DNA from: JBDXHU01 sp039989475
Lineage (GTDB): Bacteria > Pseudomonadota > Gammaproteobacteria > Pseudomonadales > Halieaceae
Reading direction: 5' to 3'
Assembly: GCA_039989475.1 (NCBI GenBank)
Contig: JBDXHU010000002.1
Span: forward strand, 248,001-312,000
DNA: 64,000 bases
Shown here: piece after piece, positions 8,581-17,366 of the stretch
Layout: the number at the start of each line of letters is the position of its first letter
Position numbering within the stretch: the first letter of the stretch is position 1
Translations under genes and position numbers: made by a program
Notes under the pieces: model-generated
Told to the model about the DNA's origin: nothing
What the model saw: only the letters and a program-made list of their open reading frames with translations
Database searches by the model: none

Positions 8581-9578
8581 GCCTGCCAGTTCGTATTGCC
8601 TTATCGCTGCCCGCGCCGACCGGTTCTGTCGCCGATACCATCGCCATGGCGCAGCAAGCCGAGGCGCTGGGCTATGACGATATCTGGTTGGCGGACGCCG
8701 GTGGTCTCGATGCCTTTACGCTGGCACCGATGCTGTTGGCTGCCACTGAAAAGCTGCGACTGGGTATTGCAGTGGTGCCGGCATATACACGTACACCAGC
8801 GGTGATGGCCTCAACCCTTGCGGTTATCAACCAGGCTTATCCAGGGCGTTTTGTGCCGGGTTTCGGCACTTCCAGTCACGCCATAATCGAAGGCTGGCAT
8901 GGTCTGGCCCTGGATAAGCCGCTGACGCGCATGCGGGAAACTGTATCCCTGCTGCGCAGCATGTTGGCCGGCGAGAAAACGGCCTTTGCCGGTGACACCT
9001 TGCGTAGTCACGGCTACCGGCAGGCGCCCTCGCAACCGACGCCGCCCATATACCTGGCGGCTTTACGCTCCAAAATGGTGGAGGCCGCAGCCGAGATTGC
9101 CGACGGTGTGATTCTCAATCTGTTCCCACGCAGCGCCCTGCCAAAAATCATGAACCATGTGGCGATTGGCGCCGAGCGCGCCGGCAAAGACCCCGCCGAG
9201 GTGGAAATCGTCTGCCGGCATATGGTGGTGGTGAGCGAAGACAAGGCCGCCGCGCGGGAGGCTTTCCGTGCCGGTTTCGTCGGCTACTATGCGACGCCGG
9301 TCTATAACAAGTTCCTTGATTGGGCGGGTTACCCGGAAGCCGCCGCTGAAATTCGGGAAGGTTGGGCCAGCAAGGACCGTGAGCGCACGGCCGCGGCACT
9401 GCCGGATGAGCTGGTTGATGAAATCGCCATTATTGGCTCTGCCGATGAATGCCGTGCGTTGATGCGGGGCTATGCGGCCGGTGGTGTTCACACCAATATT
9501 GTGTCCTGCGTCTACCCCACGCCGGAAGTACTGCAGGCGACCACGGAAGCCTTCGCTGCCGGGAACTTTGGTTTTTGA
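8577..9578 (+). CDS. LLM-class flavin-dependent oxidoreductase
   Basis: Luciferase-like monooxygenase fold (TIM barrel) of 333 residues. Family features include the N-terminal beta strand followed by AQQAEALGYDDIWLAD, the VVPAYTRTPAVMA strand, the PGRFVPGFGTSSH block and the PPIYLAAL block. Members use FMN or F420 to oxidise or monooxygenate small organic substrates. The start is GTG overlapping the previous stop by four bases. Its place inside an acyl-CoA island suggests it acts on the same substrate family, perhaps a ketone or a CoA thioester, but nothing in the sequence settles this. Confidence 0.87.
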   Translation: MSLPVRIALSLPAPTGSVADTIAMAQQAEALGYDDIWLADAGGLDAFTLAPMLLAATEKLRLGIAVVPAYTRTPAVMASTLAVINQAYPGRFVPGFGTSSHAIIEGWHGLALDKPLTRMRETVSLLRSMLAGEKTAFAGDTLRSHGYRQAPSQPTPPIYLAALRSKMVEAAAEIADGVILNLFPRSALPKIMNHVAIGAERAGKDPAEVEIVCRHMVVVSEDKAAAREAFRAGFVGYYATPVYNKFLDWAGYPEAAAEIREGWASKDRERTAAALPDELVDEIAIIGSADECRALMRGYAAGGVHTNIVSCVYPTPEVLQATTEAFAAGNFGF

Positions 9579-10219
9579 AGCCCCGTGATGCCGCGACCCT
9601 GATCATCGTGCGCAATAAGCGCGAGGTGTTGCTGGGGGTGCGTAGCGCCGGTCATGTGTTCATGCCGCACCTGTATGTATTCCCCGGTGGTCGCGTCGAT
9701 GCCGGTGACTCCAGGGTGCCGTGCCCGGTACCCTTGCGGCCCGAGGTAGAGGCCAGGCTGACCAGCTCAACCTCAGCAGCCCGCGCCCGCGCCCTGGCCA
9801 TGACTGCGGTACGTGAAACCTTTGAAGAGACCGGCTTGATTTTGGGCAGTCCCGCGCGCGTGCCCGTGCGCAGCCGCTCGCCCCATTGGCAACCCTTCTT
9901 TGCCCACAATATCGTGCCGGCCCTGGACAAGCTCGACTACGTCGCCCGCGCCATAACACCACCCAACCGGGTGCGGCGTTACGACGCCCGCTTTTTCATG
10001 GTGGATGCGGCACATGTGAGTGGTGACTTGCGCGGTAATGGTGAGCTGGAAGACCTGCGCTGGGTCAACCTGGCCGCGGCCAGCCGGCTGGCACTGTCAC
10101 CGATTACGGAGTTGGTATTAAAGCTGTTGCAAAGGCGTATCACCGGGAAGCCCGGCGATCTTGATACAGTCCCTTTTTTTCGGCAACTGCATGGCAAGGA
10201 GCTGATAGAGCATGAGTGA
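9575..10219 (+). CDS. Nudix hydrolase, NUDT19-like (probable CoA/acyl-CoA diphosphatase)
   Basis: The Nudix box is split by an insertion: GGRVDAGD is followed about 35 residues later by RETFEETG. That split box is the signature of the NUDT19 subgroup, known for cleaving CoA and acyl-CoA into phosphopantetheine and 3',5'-ADP. The natural start is TTG at 9575, overlapping the preceding stop as TTGA and giving 214 residues. Upstream in-frame sequence only mirrors the previous gene. A CoA-thioester diphosphatase fits a locus that handles unusual acyl-CoAs, perhaps to recycle CoA from dead-end esters. Confidence 0.83.
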   Translation: MKPRDAATLIIVRNKREVLLGVRSAGHVFMPHLYVFPGGRVDAGDSRVPCPVPLRPEVEARLTSSTSAARARALAMTAVRETFEETGLILGSPARVPVRSRSPHWQPFFAHNIVPALDKLDYVARAITPPNRVRRYDARFFMVDAAHVSGDLRGNGELEDLRWVNLAAASRLALSPITELVLKLLQRRITGKPGDLDTVPFFRQLHGKELIEHE

Positions 10220-10322
10220 TATTGAGCTGCGCTCTCTGGCGGGCAGGCTGGCAGTGCCGCAATAGGCGCTGGTATGCGACAATGCGCGGCGGTATTGATA
10301 ACTCTACGAGGCGTGTTGCTGC

Positions 10323-10934
10323 ATGATAACTCCGCAGGATGCATTAGACAGACTTAAGCAAGGTAACCGTCGCTTTTTGTCCGGCGATCTTAATAGTGAG
10401 ATTCTGGCCAGTCCGGCGCGCCGCGATGCGCTGATTCAGGACCAACGCCCCTTCGCCATCATCCTCGGATGCTCCGATTCACGCGTCCCCGCCGAGATCA
10501 TTTTTGATCGCGGTCTCGGTGACCTGTTCGTAATTCGGGTGGCGGGTAACGTGGTGGCGCCCTCACAGATTGGCAGCATTGAATACGCAGCCGAAATGTT
10601 CGGCACTCGCCTGGTGGTGGTGCTGGGCCATTCCAACTGTGGCGCGGTGCAAGCCACCCTCGATGAGTTGCATCGACCCAGCGAGAATCGCTCCCCCAAC
10701 CTGCGCTCAATTGTCGGTCGCATTACACCGGCGATAGAGGGGCTGTTGGCAGAAGACAGCAGTGGGGATGGTGCCGCGCTTATGCCTGCGGCGGTGGAGG
10801 CAAATATTCACGCCTCGGTGGAACAACTCAAGCACGGTTCGGAAATACTGGAGGTACTGATCGACGCTGAAGCACTGAGGATTGTCGGCGCCCAGTATTC
10901 GCTGGAGACCGGCGAGGTTCATTTTTACGAATAA
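10323..10934 (+). CDS. Beta-class carbonic anhydrase
   Basis: Interconverts CO2 and bicarbonate with a zinc ion. The protein has 203 residues with the zinc ligands Cys50, His103 and Cys106 and the Asp52/Arg54 dyad visible in CSDSRVP and GHSNCG. Length and motif order are those of cytoplasmic bacterial beta enzymes. It sits between the Nudix gene and the FABP-like and carboxyltransferase genes, so it could supply bicarbonate to a carboxylase. That link is inferred from position. Confidence 0.94.
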   Translation: MITPQDALDRLKQGNRRFLSGDLNSEILASPARRDALIQDQRPFAIILGCSDSRVPAEIIFDRGLGDLFVIRVAGNVVAPSQIGSIEYAAEMFGTRLVVVLGHSNCGAVQATLDELHRPSENRSPNLRSIVGRITPAIEGLLAEDSSGDGAALMPAAVEANIHASVEQLKHGSEILEVLIDAEALRIVGAQYSLETGEVHFYE

Positions 10935-10956
10935 CTCTGACGAGGAAGATACAGCA

Positions 10957-11526
10957 ATGACTGAGCTGTCTGTTGAGCAAATGAATTACGGGCCACTCAA
11001 CGCCCTGATAGGTACCTGGAAGGGCGATGATGGCATGGATGTGGCGCCGGAACCCGATGGTGAAGAGCACAGCCCTTTTTACGAAGTGATTACTATTGAA
11101 CCCGCAGGTGATGTGGATAATGCCGAGGAGCAGGAGTTGATGATCCTGCGCTACCACCAGGCGGTGTTTCGCAAGTCCAATGACAAGCAGTTCCACGACC
11201 AGGTCGGTTACTGGTTGTGGTGTGAGGCCAGCCAGACCATCATGCAAACGCTTACGATCCCCCGCGGTGTGAGCTTGCTGGCCGGCGGCACGGCGACCGT
11301 AGAGGCTGATACCACGACTCTGCAGGTCGAGGCCAAAGATGGTGATCCTGACTGGGGTATTGTGCAGTCGCCATTCATGCGGAAAAAGGCGCGGACCCTG
11401 GGTTTTCGTCACAGGGTCAACGTTAGCGGCGATACCCTGCGCTATGAAGAAACCACCTTGCTGGATATCTACGATAAGCACAATTTCGAGCACACAGACG
11501 GTAACACCCTGACCCGGCAACGATAA
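10957..11526 (+). CDS. FABP-like/heme-binding beta-barrel protein
   Basis: A 189-residue protein resembling the nitrobindin/FABP-like beta-barrel family (DUF1794). The diagnostic opening LIGTWKGDDG is followed by alternating strand-like segments and a YEETTLL strand near the end. The ATG at 10957 has a GAGGA box nine bases upstream and was chosen over an in-frame ATG inside the previous gene. Family members bind heme or hydrophobic ligands. Here a fatty acyl or hydrophobic pathway ligand is possible but unproven. The stop and the next start overlap as TAATG. Confidence 0.8.
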   Translation: MTELSVEQMNYGPLNALIGTWKGDDGMDVAPEPDGEEHSPFYEVITIEPAGDVDNAEEQELMILRYHQAVFRKSNDKQFHDQVGYWLWCEASQTIMQTLTIPRGVSLLAGGTATVEADTTTLQVEAKDGDPDWGIVQSPFMRKKARTLGFRHRVNVSGDTLRYEETTLLDIYDKHNFEHTDGNTLTRQR

Positions 11527-13076
11527 TGAGCGATGATCTGCGGCCAGAGCTGGCCGGTTTGCAGGAGCGACTGGAGAAGACCCTGGATGGGCAACGTAGT
11601 GAAGCCCTGGCCAAGCGTCACGGAAAAGGCTACCGCAGTGCGCGGGAAAATCTTGCCGACCTGGTTGATGCTGATAGTTTTACCGAGTATGGCCAGTTGG
11701 CCGTCGCCGCCCAGCGTAATCGCCGGGATTACCAGGACCTGCAGAGCAGTACTGCTGCCGACGGCGTGATTACCGGTGTCGGCACCATCAATGGCCAGCA
11801 GGCGGCCGTGGTGATCTACGATTACTCGGTGCTCGCCGGCACCCAGGGTTACTTCCACCACAAGAAACTGGACCGTATCTTTGAACTGGCCGAGGACTGG
11901 GAACTGCCGGTAGTGATGTATACCGAGGGCGGAGGTGGGCGCCCCGGCGATACCGATGTGGCTACCCAGATCGCCGGGCTTAACATCAGTTCCTTTGCCA
12001 CCTGGGCACGCTTGTCCGGCCTGGTGCCCCGCATAGCGGTCAATAATGGATACTGCTTTGCCGGCAACGCTGCCCTCTTCGGTTGCGCCGACATTACCGT
12101 TGCGACCCGCTCCTCCTGGATTGGCATGGCGGGTCCTGCCATGATCGAAGGCGGTGGCTTGGGCGTACATGCGCCGACCTCGATAGGCCCCAGTGATGTA
12201 CAGGAGCGTAATGGCACCATCGACATAGTGGCCGAAGACGAGGCTGATGCCACCCGTATCGCACGCCAGTTATTAGGCTATTTCCAGGGCCCGGTGGTGG
12301 ATTGGAGTTGCGCCGAACAGGAGAGTCTGCGCGAGGCGGTACCTGAGGACCGGCGCTGGGGTTACCCAGTGCGCAGGATCATAGAAACTATTGCCGATAA
12401 TGACAGCTTCCTGGAACTGCGACGCATTTATGCGCGCCCGATTATCACCGGCTTTATGCGGCTGGAAGGCAAACCAGTGGGTTTGATTGCCAATGACTGC
12501 CAACAGCTGGGTGGTGCAGTTGACGCGGAGGCTGCCGAGAAGGCGGCGCGCTTCCTGCAACTGTGCGATGCCTTTGGCTTGCCTGTGGTGTCATTGACCG
12601 ACACGCCGGGATTCATGGTCGGCCCCGATAGTGAGAAACAGGCTGCTGTGCGGCGCATGTCCCGGCTATTCGTTACCGGCGCCAGCCTGACTGTTCCCCT
12701 GGTCGCCATATTTTTGCGCAAAGGCTACGGCCTTGGGGCCATGGCCATGACCGGAGGCAGCTTTGTAGCGCCGGTCTATGCGGCGGCGTGGCCAACGGGA
12801 GAGTTTGGCGGTATGGGCCTGGAAGGTGCAGTCAGGCTCGGGTACAAGAAGGAGCTGGAGGCGATTGCAGACCCGGTTGAGCGGGAAGCCCTGTTCCAGC
12901 AGTTGCTGGGCAAGATGTACGAAGTGGGCAAGGCCACGGAGGCGGCAGCGCACCTGGAAATAGACGCGGTCATCGATCCCGTGGAGACGCGGGCGGTGAT
13001 TCTTCGTGCTCTGGCGGCCGCGCCCATGGCGAGGCCGCCCCATGGCAATCGCCGTGGCTTTGTCGACACCTGGTGA
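11526..13076 (+). CDS. Acyl-CoA carboxyltransferase (beta) subunit
   Basis: Carboxyltransferase half of a biotin-dependent acyl-CoA carboxylase, 516 residues with both crotonase-like halves. The N half has YTEGGGGRPGD and the C half has TDTPGFMVGP and the GSFVAPVYAAAWPTGEFGGMGLEG region. The start overlaps the previous stop by one base, so translation is coupled to the FABP-like gene. No biotin carboxylase or biotin carrier gene is nearby. It must borrow a partner from elsewhere or act as a decarboxylase-type enzyme. The acyl-CoA substrate is unknown. Confidence 0.88.
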   Translation: MSDDLRPELAGLQERLEKTLDGQRSEALAKRHGKGYRSARENLADLVDADSFTEYGQLAVAAQRNRRDYQDLQSSTAADGVITGVGTINGQQAAVVIYDYSVLAGTQGYFHHKKLDRIFELAEDWELPVVMYTEGGGGRPGDTDVATQIAGLNISSFATWARLSGLVPRIAVNNGYCFAGNAALFGCADITVATRSSWIGMAGPAMIEGGGLGVHAPTSIGPSDVQERNGTIDIVAEDEADATRIARQLLGYFQGPVVDWSCAEQESLREAVPEDRRWGYPVRRIIETIADNDSFLELRRIYARPIITGFMRLEGKPVGLIANDCQQLGGAVDAEAAEKAARFLQLCDAFGLPVVSLTDTPGFMVGPDSEKQAAVRRMSRLFVTGASLTVPLVAIFLRKGYGLGAMAMTGGSFVAPVYAAAWPTGEFGGMGLEGAVRLGYKKELEAIADPVEREALFQQLLGKMYEVGKATEAAAHLEIDAVIDPVETRAVILRALAAAPMARPPHGNRRGFVDTW

Positions 13077-13122
13077 ATGGCATGTCTGTGTTACTGGCGA
13101 TGATGGGGTCCGTGGTTAGGGC

Positions 13123-14142
13123 GTGGCCTGGACCATGACCAGGCAAGCGCCGATGGTCCATGCCCGCGGTATTAATGCCATTTTGCAGGTGGCCGAACGC
13201 TTCGGCGTTGCCCGGGACAAGCTACTGGCACGGGCACACCTGGAAGTAGAGTGGTTACGCCACGCCGATGACCGTTTGCCGCTGCAACGCCAGTTCGAGA
13301 TGTATCGCCTGGCCGAGGAGCTGACAGGTTCCGGTGATATCGGTCTTTATGTCGGCCGTACCCTGTTCTTTGCGGGCATCAACCTGCAGTTGTATATGTC
13401 GACCCTGTGCAGCAGCTTCCGCGAATATCTCAACCTGGTGCCGAGCATACTCAAGTTGCGTGGCGACATCGGAGAAGTCTGCGTCGAGCGCGATGGTGAG
13501 TTCATTCTGCTGGTCTGGCAGCCGCTGCAGCCAGAGAGCGGCACCGAGCGATATCTTAGCGACGAAATTCTGGTTACTTCAGCCTGCATCGTCAATACCT
13601 TGTGTATCGATCCGATACCGGTGCGGCGGGCAGATTTCACCTATTCGCGCCCTGCGGACCTGACGCAGTTGCAACTGGCCTTTGGCAGCGAACTGCACTT
13701 TGAGCAGCCACGCAGTTGTATCTACCTGGACCGCGCGTCCTTGAAGTCCCCGGTGATTAAGCTCGACTATGAGCTGGACGAGGACTGGGCCAGCGCGCTG
13801 GAGGACCTGTTCGAGGATGAGCTGGGTGAGGACCCCTTCCTGCACGATGTGCGGCATCGAATGGTACGGGCCTTGCCCCAGGGCGAGGTCAGCCTTGACC
13901 AGCTTGCCAAAGAGCTGGGAGTTTCCAGGCGCACTCTGCAGCGGCGTCTCGCTGAACGCGATACCTTTTTCCAGCGCGTTTTGTCTGAGGTCAGGGCAGA
14001 GCTGGCAGCGCGCTACCTGGCGGACAAACGCCTTGATATTACCGAGATAGCATTCCTGCTTGGCTATTCTGATCTGGCGTCATTCTCCACTGCCTTTCGC
14101 GGCTGGTATAAGAGGTCGCCCAGCGAGTATCGCGCGGGCTAA
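13123..14142 (+). CDS. AraC-family transcriptional regulator
   Basis: Second AraC regulator of the island, 339 residues from a GTG start, with an alternative ATG at 13135. It has an N-terminal arabinose_bd-like ligand domain. The C-terminal DNA-binding domain includes LAKELGVSRRTLQRRLAE and ITEIAFLLGYSDLASFSTAF. It has the same architecture as the regulator at 1730-2731 but clearly different sequence. It precedes the dehydrogenase/GST block and is a plausible activator of the promoter in 14143-14297. Confidence 0.9.
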   Translation: MAWTMTRQAPMVHARGINAILQVAERFGVARDKLLARAHLEVEWLRHADDRLPLQRQFEMYRLAEELTGSGDIGLYVGRTLFFAGINLQLYMSTLCSSFREYLNLVPSILKLRGDIGEVCVERDGEFILLVWQPLQPESGTERYLSDEILVTSACIVNTLCIDPIPVRRADFTYSRPADLTQLQLAFGSELHFEQPRSCIYLDRASLKSPVIKLDYELDEDWASALEDLFEDELGEDPFLHDVRHRMVRALPQGEVSLDQLAKELGVSRRTLQRRLAERDTFFQRVLSEVRAELAARYLADKRLDITEIAFLLGYSDLASFSTAFRGWYKRSPSEYRAG

Positions 14143-14297
14143 AGCTACTATACTTACTGGTCTGAATTACATCGACGGTTTGGCACAATATCCAAAGAAT
14201 TTGGCACCGCTTCGCAGGCTGTCAGCATGCCCAGTTTCTAACATAGCGGCCTGTCTCGCCGCTTGCTGATGGCTGCCGCTACTCAGAGGAAAATATC

Positions 14298-15470
14298 ATG
14301 TCACTGGATTTCGACTCGGCCCGCTTGCCGAACCCCAATATAAGCGAGGATCATGAGGCCTGGCGTACCCAGTTGCGGCGCTTTATCGACACCGAAATCA
14401 TGCCTTTTGCGGAAGACTGGGATGAGGCCGGCGAGATCCCGATTGAGCTGTGGCCCAAGGCGGCGGCGGTGGGTCTGTTGGGCATGAACTACCCGGAAGA
14501 GTTTGGCGGTACCCGGGAGGGCATTGATTCCTGGCATGGCTGGATCACCAACGAGGAACTGGCCCGGGTCGGGGTCGGCGGCATCGGCGCCAGCCTGATG
14601 GTACACGGCATAGGTCTGCCACCGGTGATCAACTGGGGTAGCGAGGCCATGAAGCAAATGGTCGCGCCGCCGGTTCTTGCCGGCGAAAAGTGGATCTCGC
14701 TGGGGATCACCGAGCCCGGTGGCGGCTCCGATGTGGCGCAGTTGGCTACCACCGCAGTTCGCGATGGTGATCACTACATCGTCAACGGCTCCAAGACCTA
14801 CATCACTGGCGGCATGCGGGCGACATGGGTGTCTACTGCGGTGCGCACGGGTGGCGAGGGAGCCGGTGGCGTCTCCATGCTGCTGATACCGACCGATGCC
14901 GAGGGTTTCTCGCGCACGGCACTGGATAAGAAACAGGGCTGGTGGGCTTCTGACACGGCAACGCTTTATTTCGATAATGTGCGGGTGCCGGTGGAAAACC
15001 TGATTGGTGAAGAGAACCAGGGCTTTAAGGTTATCATGACCAACTTTAACAGTGAGCGCATGTTCATGGCCGCGGCAATGGAGGCCCTGGGCCGGGTGTG
15101 CCTGGAGGAGGCGGTGGCCTGGGCGCAGGAGCGCAAGACCTTTGGCAAGCGACTGGCAGATCACCAGGTAATCCGCCACAAGATTGCGCAGATGAAGCAG
15201 AAACTTAATGCCACCCAGGCCTATATTCGGATCTGCTATGAGTCCTTTGAGGCGGGCCATCCCAATCCCGGTGATATCGCTCTGCTCAAGGTGCAGGCCA
15301 GCGAGACCATGGAATTCTGTGCTCGCGAGGCGATGCAGATCCTGGGTGGGACAGGCTATATGCGCGGCAACCGGGTCGAGCGGATATACCGGGAAGTACG
15401 TGTCAATGCGATCGGTGGCGGTTCTGAAGAAATCATGCGCGACCTGGCGGCCCGGCAGTACGGCTTTTAA
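14298..15470 (+). CDS. Acyl-CoA dehydrogenase
   Basis: Flavoprotein of 390 residues with the usual helical-barrel-helical layout. The flavin loop reads TEPGGGSDVAQ, followed by NGSKTYITGG; the C-terminal loop is GGGSEEIM. There is no canonical Glu in YEGT context, so the base must sit elsewhere. The ATG follows AGAGGAAA at good spacing. It opens the second part of the island after a 155-base gap. That gap holds a GCGGC...GCCGC hairpin (14246-14262) and probably the promoter. Confidence 0.92.
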   Translation: MSLDFDSARLPNPNISEDHEAWRTQLRRFIDTEIMPFAEDWDEAGEIPIELWPKAAAVGLLGMNYPEEFGGTREGIDSWHGWITNEELARVGVGGIGASLMVHGIGLPPVINWGSEAMKQMVAPPVLAGEKWISLGITEPGGGSDVAQLATTAVRDGDHYIVNGSKTYITGGMRATWVSTAVRTGGEGAGGVSMLLIPTDAEGFSRTALDKKQGWWASDTATLYFDNVRVPVENLIGEENQGFKVIMTNFNSERMFMAAAMEALGRVCLEEAVAWAQERKTFGKRLADHQVIRHKIAQMKQKLNATQAYIRICYESFEAGHPNPGDIALLKVQASETMEFCAREAMQILGGTGYMRGNRVERIYREVRVNAIGGGSEEIMRDLAARQYGF

Positions 15471-15485
15471 ACGAGGAATGAAATA

Positions 15486-16130
15486 ATGGCGATGAAACTA
15501 TGGCACTGCCGCGGCGCACGCTCTCTGCGTGCCCTGTGGGCGCTGGAAGAAATGGGCCTGGATTACGAGGTGGAAATCATGCCCTTCCCGCCGCGTATCT
15601 TCCAGCCGGATTTTGTGGAAACGAATATGTTGGGCACCATTCCCTACCTGGAGGATGGGGCGACGCGTATGACCGAGTCCACGGGGATTTGTCACTACCT
15701 GGTAGAGCGTTACCAGCAATATGATTTTGGTCTACAAGCTGATCACCCGGAGTACGGGGCCTACCTGAACTGGCTGTACCATAGTGACGCGACCCTGACC
15801 TTTCCGCAGACCATTGCCATGCGCTATTTTCACCTGGAACCAACGCCGGAGAAGCAGCCGGTGGGGATAGATTATGGCAAATGGTTTTTTGCCCGCCTGC
15901 GTATGCTGGATGCGCATATCAAGGATCGGGATTACCTGTGTGACGATCGCTTTACCATTGCCGATATTGCTATCGGCTACGCCCTTTACCTGGCTGACAC
16001 CCTGAAATTGGGTGAGACCTGTGGCAGGGAGTTTGCACCGCAGACCGCCGCGTACCTGGCGCGATTAAAGGAGCGGCCCGCCTTTCAGCGCGCCGATGCC
16101 ATGGACGCTGAGCAGCCGCCCACCCTGTAG
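15486..16130 (+). CDS. Glutathione S-transferase family protein
   Basis: A 214-residue cytosolic GST fold: a thioredoxin-like N domain whose RGARSLRALWALEE segment gives the glutathione-site helix, the TIPYLED cis-proline and TESTGICHYL motifs, then an all-helical C domain. It likely conjugates or detoxifies an electrophile, or serves as an isomerase on a pathway intermediate. It lies 15 bases after one acyl-CoA dehydrogenase and 9 bases before another, so it belongs to the catabolic operon. The specific reaction cannot be stated. Confidence 0.87.
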   Translation: MAMKLWHCRGARSLRALWALEEMGLDYEVEIMPFPPRIFQPDFVETNMLGTIPYLEDGATRMTESTGICHYLVERYQQYDFGLQADHPEYGAYLNWLYHSDATLTFPQTIAMRYFHLEPTPEKQPVGIDYGKWFFARLRMLDAHIKDRDYLCDDRFTIADIAIGYALYLADTLKLGETCGREFAPQTAAYLARLKERPAFQRADAMDAEQPPTL

Positions 16131-16139
16131 GAGAGTAGG

Positions 16140-17366
16140 ATGAATAGTGCAGTAGAAAGCAGCAGCGCCCCCAGTGAACAGGAGCTGGCGGATTTTCGTG
16201 CCCAGGTCAGCGCCTGGATGCGCGATAACAAGCCCGCCGACCCCGGCTTCCTGTTGCCGCAAACCTTTATGGAAGTTGGCTCTGATCAGCAACTGGATTT
16301 CCTGAGGGAGTGGCAGCACAAGCTTTGGTCTGCCGGTTACCTGGGTATGGCCTGGCCCAAGGAATACGGTGGCGGCGGCGTCGCGCCGGTTTTCCAGATG
16401 ATTGCCGATTCAGAAATGCGCAGGGCGGCAGTGCCAATTGCTTTCAATGTGATTGGCCTCGGCTGGGCCGGTCCCCTGATCATCGATACCGGCACTGAGC
16501 AGGAGAAAGAGCGTTATCTGAAGAATATCCTCAGCGCTGAAGATATCTGGTGTCAGGGCTTCTCCGAGCCCGACCACGGCTCCGATCTGGGTAATGTGCA
16601 AACCCGTGCGGTGCGCGATGGTGATGAATATGTCGTCAACGGCACCAAGATCTGGACCACCATGGGTAACTACGCCAGGTATATGATTCTGCTGGCTCGC
16701 ACTAACCCCAATACCGAGCGCAAATATGACGGCTTGTCATTCTTCCTGTCGCCCATGCAGGTCGATGGTATCGATCCGCGGCCTATTCAGAAGCTCACCG
16801 GGGAATACGGATTTACCGAGACATTCTTCACGGATGCACGCATTCCTGCTGAGTGCCTGATGGGTGAGGAGGGCCAGGGCTGGAAGATCGCCATGCAAAC
16901 CCTGCAATATGAGCGCGGCGCAGAAGCCGGTGCTGCCGGTGGCCTGATGCAGGTACGGGTGGTGATTGATGATGTGATTGACTCACTGCGTGGTGTTCAG
17001 CGCGACGGCGCGCCGGTTTTGGATGACCCGGTTATGCGCGACGAACTGGTTAAACTGATCATGGAGGAGAAGGCGAACAACCTGGGTGGGCGCCGCGCGT
17101 CAATCCCGGCCCTGACCTCGGACTACCCTTTCTCTCTGAACTTGTCGGGCAAACTGCGTAGCAGTGAATACGCGCGGCGTATGCGGCAGTTCGCAATCAC
17201 TTGCCAGGGGGGGCAGGGTGGTCTCTACGTCGGCGATCAGGAAGCGCTGCAGGGCGGCTTCTGGCAGCGGGCCTATTTGAACAATTTTTCCACCACCATT
17301 GGCGGTGGCACGAGCCAGATCCAGGCCAATATTGTCGCCGAACATGTATTGGGTTTGCCGAAATGA
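16140..17366 (+). CDS. Acyl-CoA dehydrogenase, large partner of an overlapping pair
   Basis: 408-residue acyl-CoA dehydrogenase with SEPDHGSDLGN as the flavin loop and VNGTKIWTTMGNYA after it. The C-terminal FAD loop reads GGGTSQIQ, lacking the Glu found at that place in medium-chain enzymes. The stop overlaps the next gene's ATG (ATGA), so two dehydrogenase polypeptides are made in tandem. In actinobacterial sterol degradation such adjacent FadE pairs form alpha2beta2 heterotetramers. A similar arrangement is inferred here. Confidence 0.92.
   Translation: MNSAVESSSAPSEQELADFRAQVSAWMRDNKPADPGFLLPQTFMEVGSDQQLDFLREWQHKLWSAGYLGMAWPKEYGGGGVAPVFQMIADSEMRRAAVPIAFNVIGLGWAGPLIIDTGTEQEKERYLKNILSAEDIWCQGFSEPDHGSDLGNVQTRAVRDGDEYVVNGTKIWTTMGNYARYMILLARTNPNTERKYDGLSFFLSPMQVDGIDPRPIQKLTGEYGFTETFFTDARIPAECLMGEEGQGWKIAMQTLQYERGAEAGAAGGLMQVRVVIDDVIDSLRGVQRDGAPVLDDPVMRDELVKLIMEEKANNLGGRRASIPALTSDYPFSLNLSGKLRSSEYARRMRQFAITCQGGQGGLYVGDQEALQGGFWQRAYLNNFSTTIGGGTSQIQANIVAEHVLGLPK

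Noticed and set aside
10212..10262. Short ATG frame of about 17 codons after the Nudix gene
   Set aside because: It overlaps the Nudix stop, has no Shine-Dalgarno of its own and no distinctive composition.
14176..14215. Sigma-54 promoter (TTGGCAC ... GC)
   Set aside because: The spacing between GG and GC is nine bases instead of ten, and the -12 element lacks TTGC.
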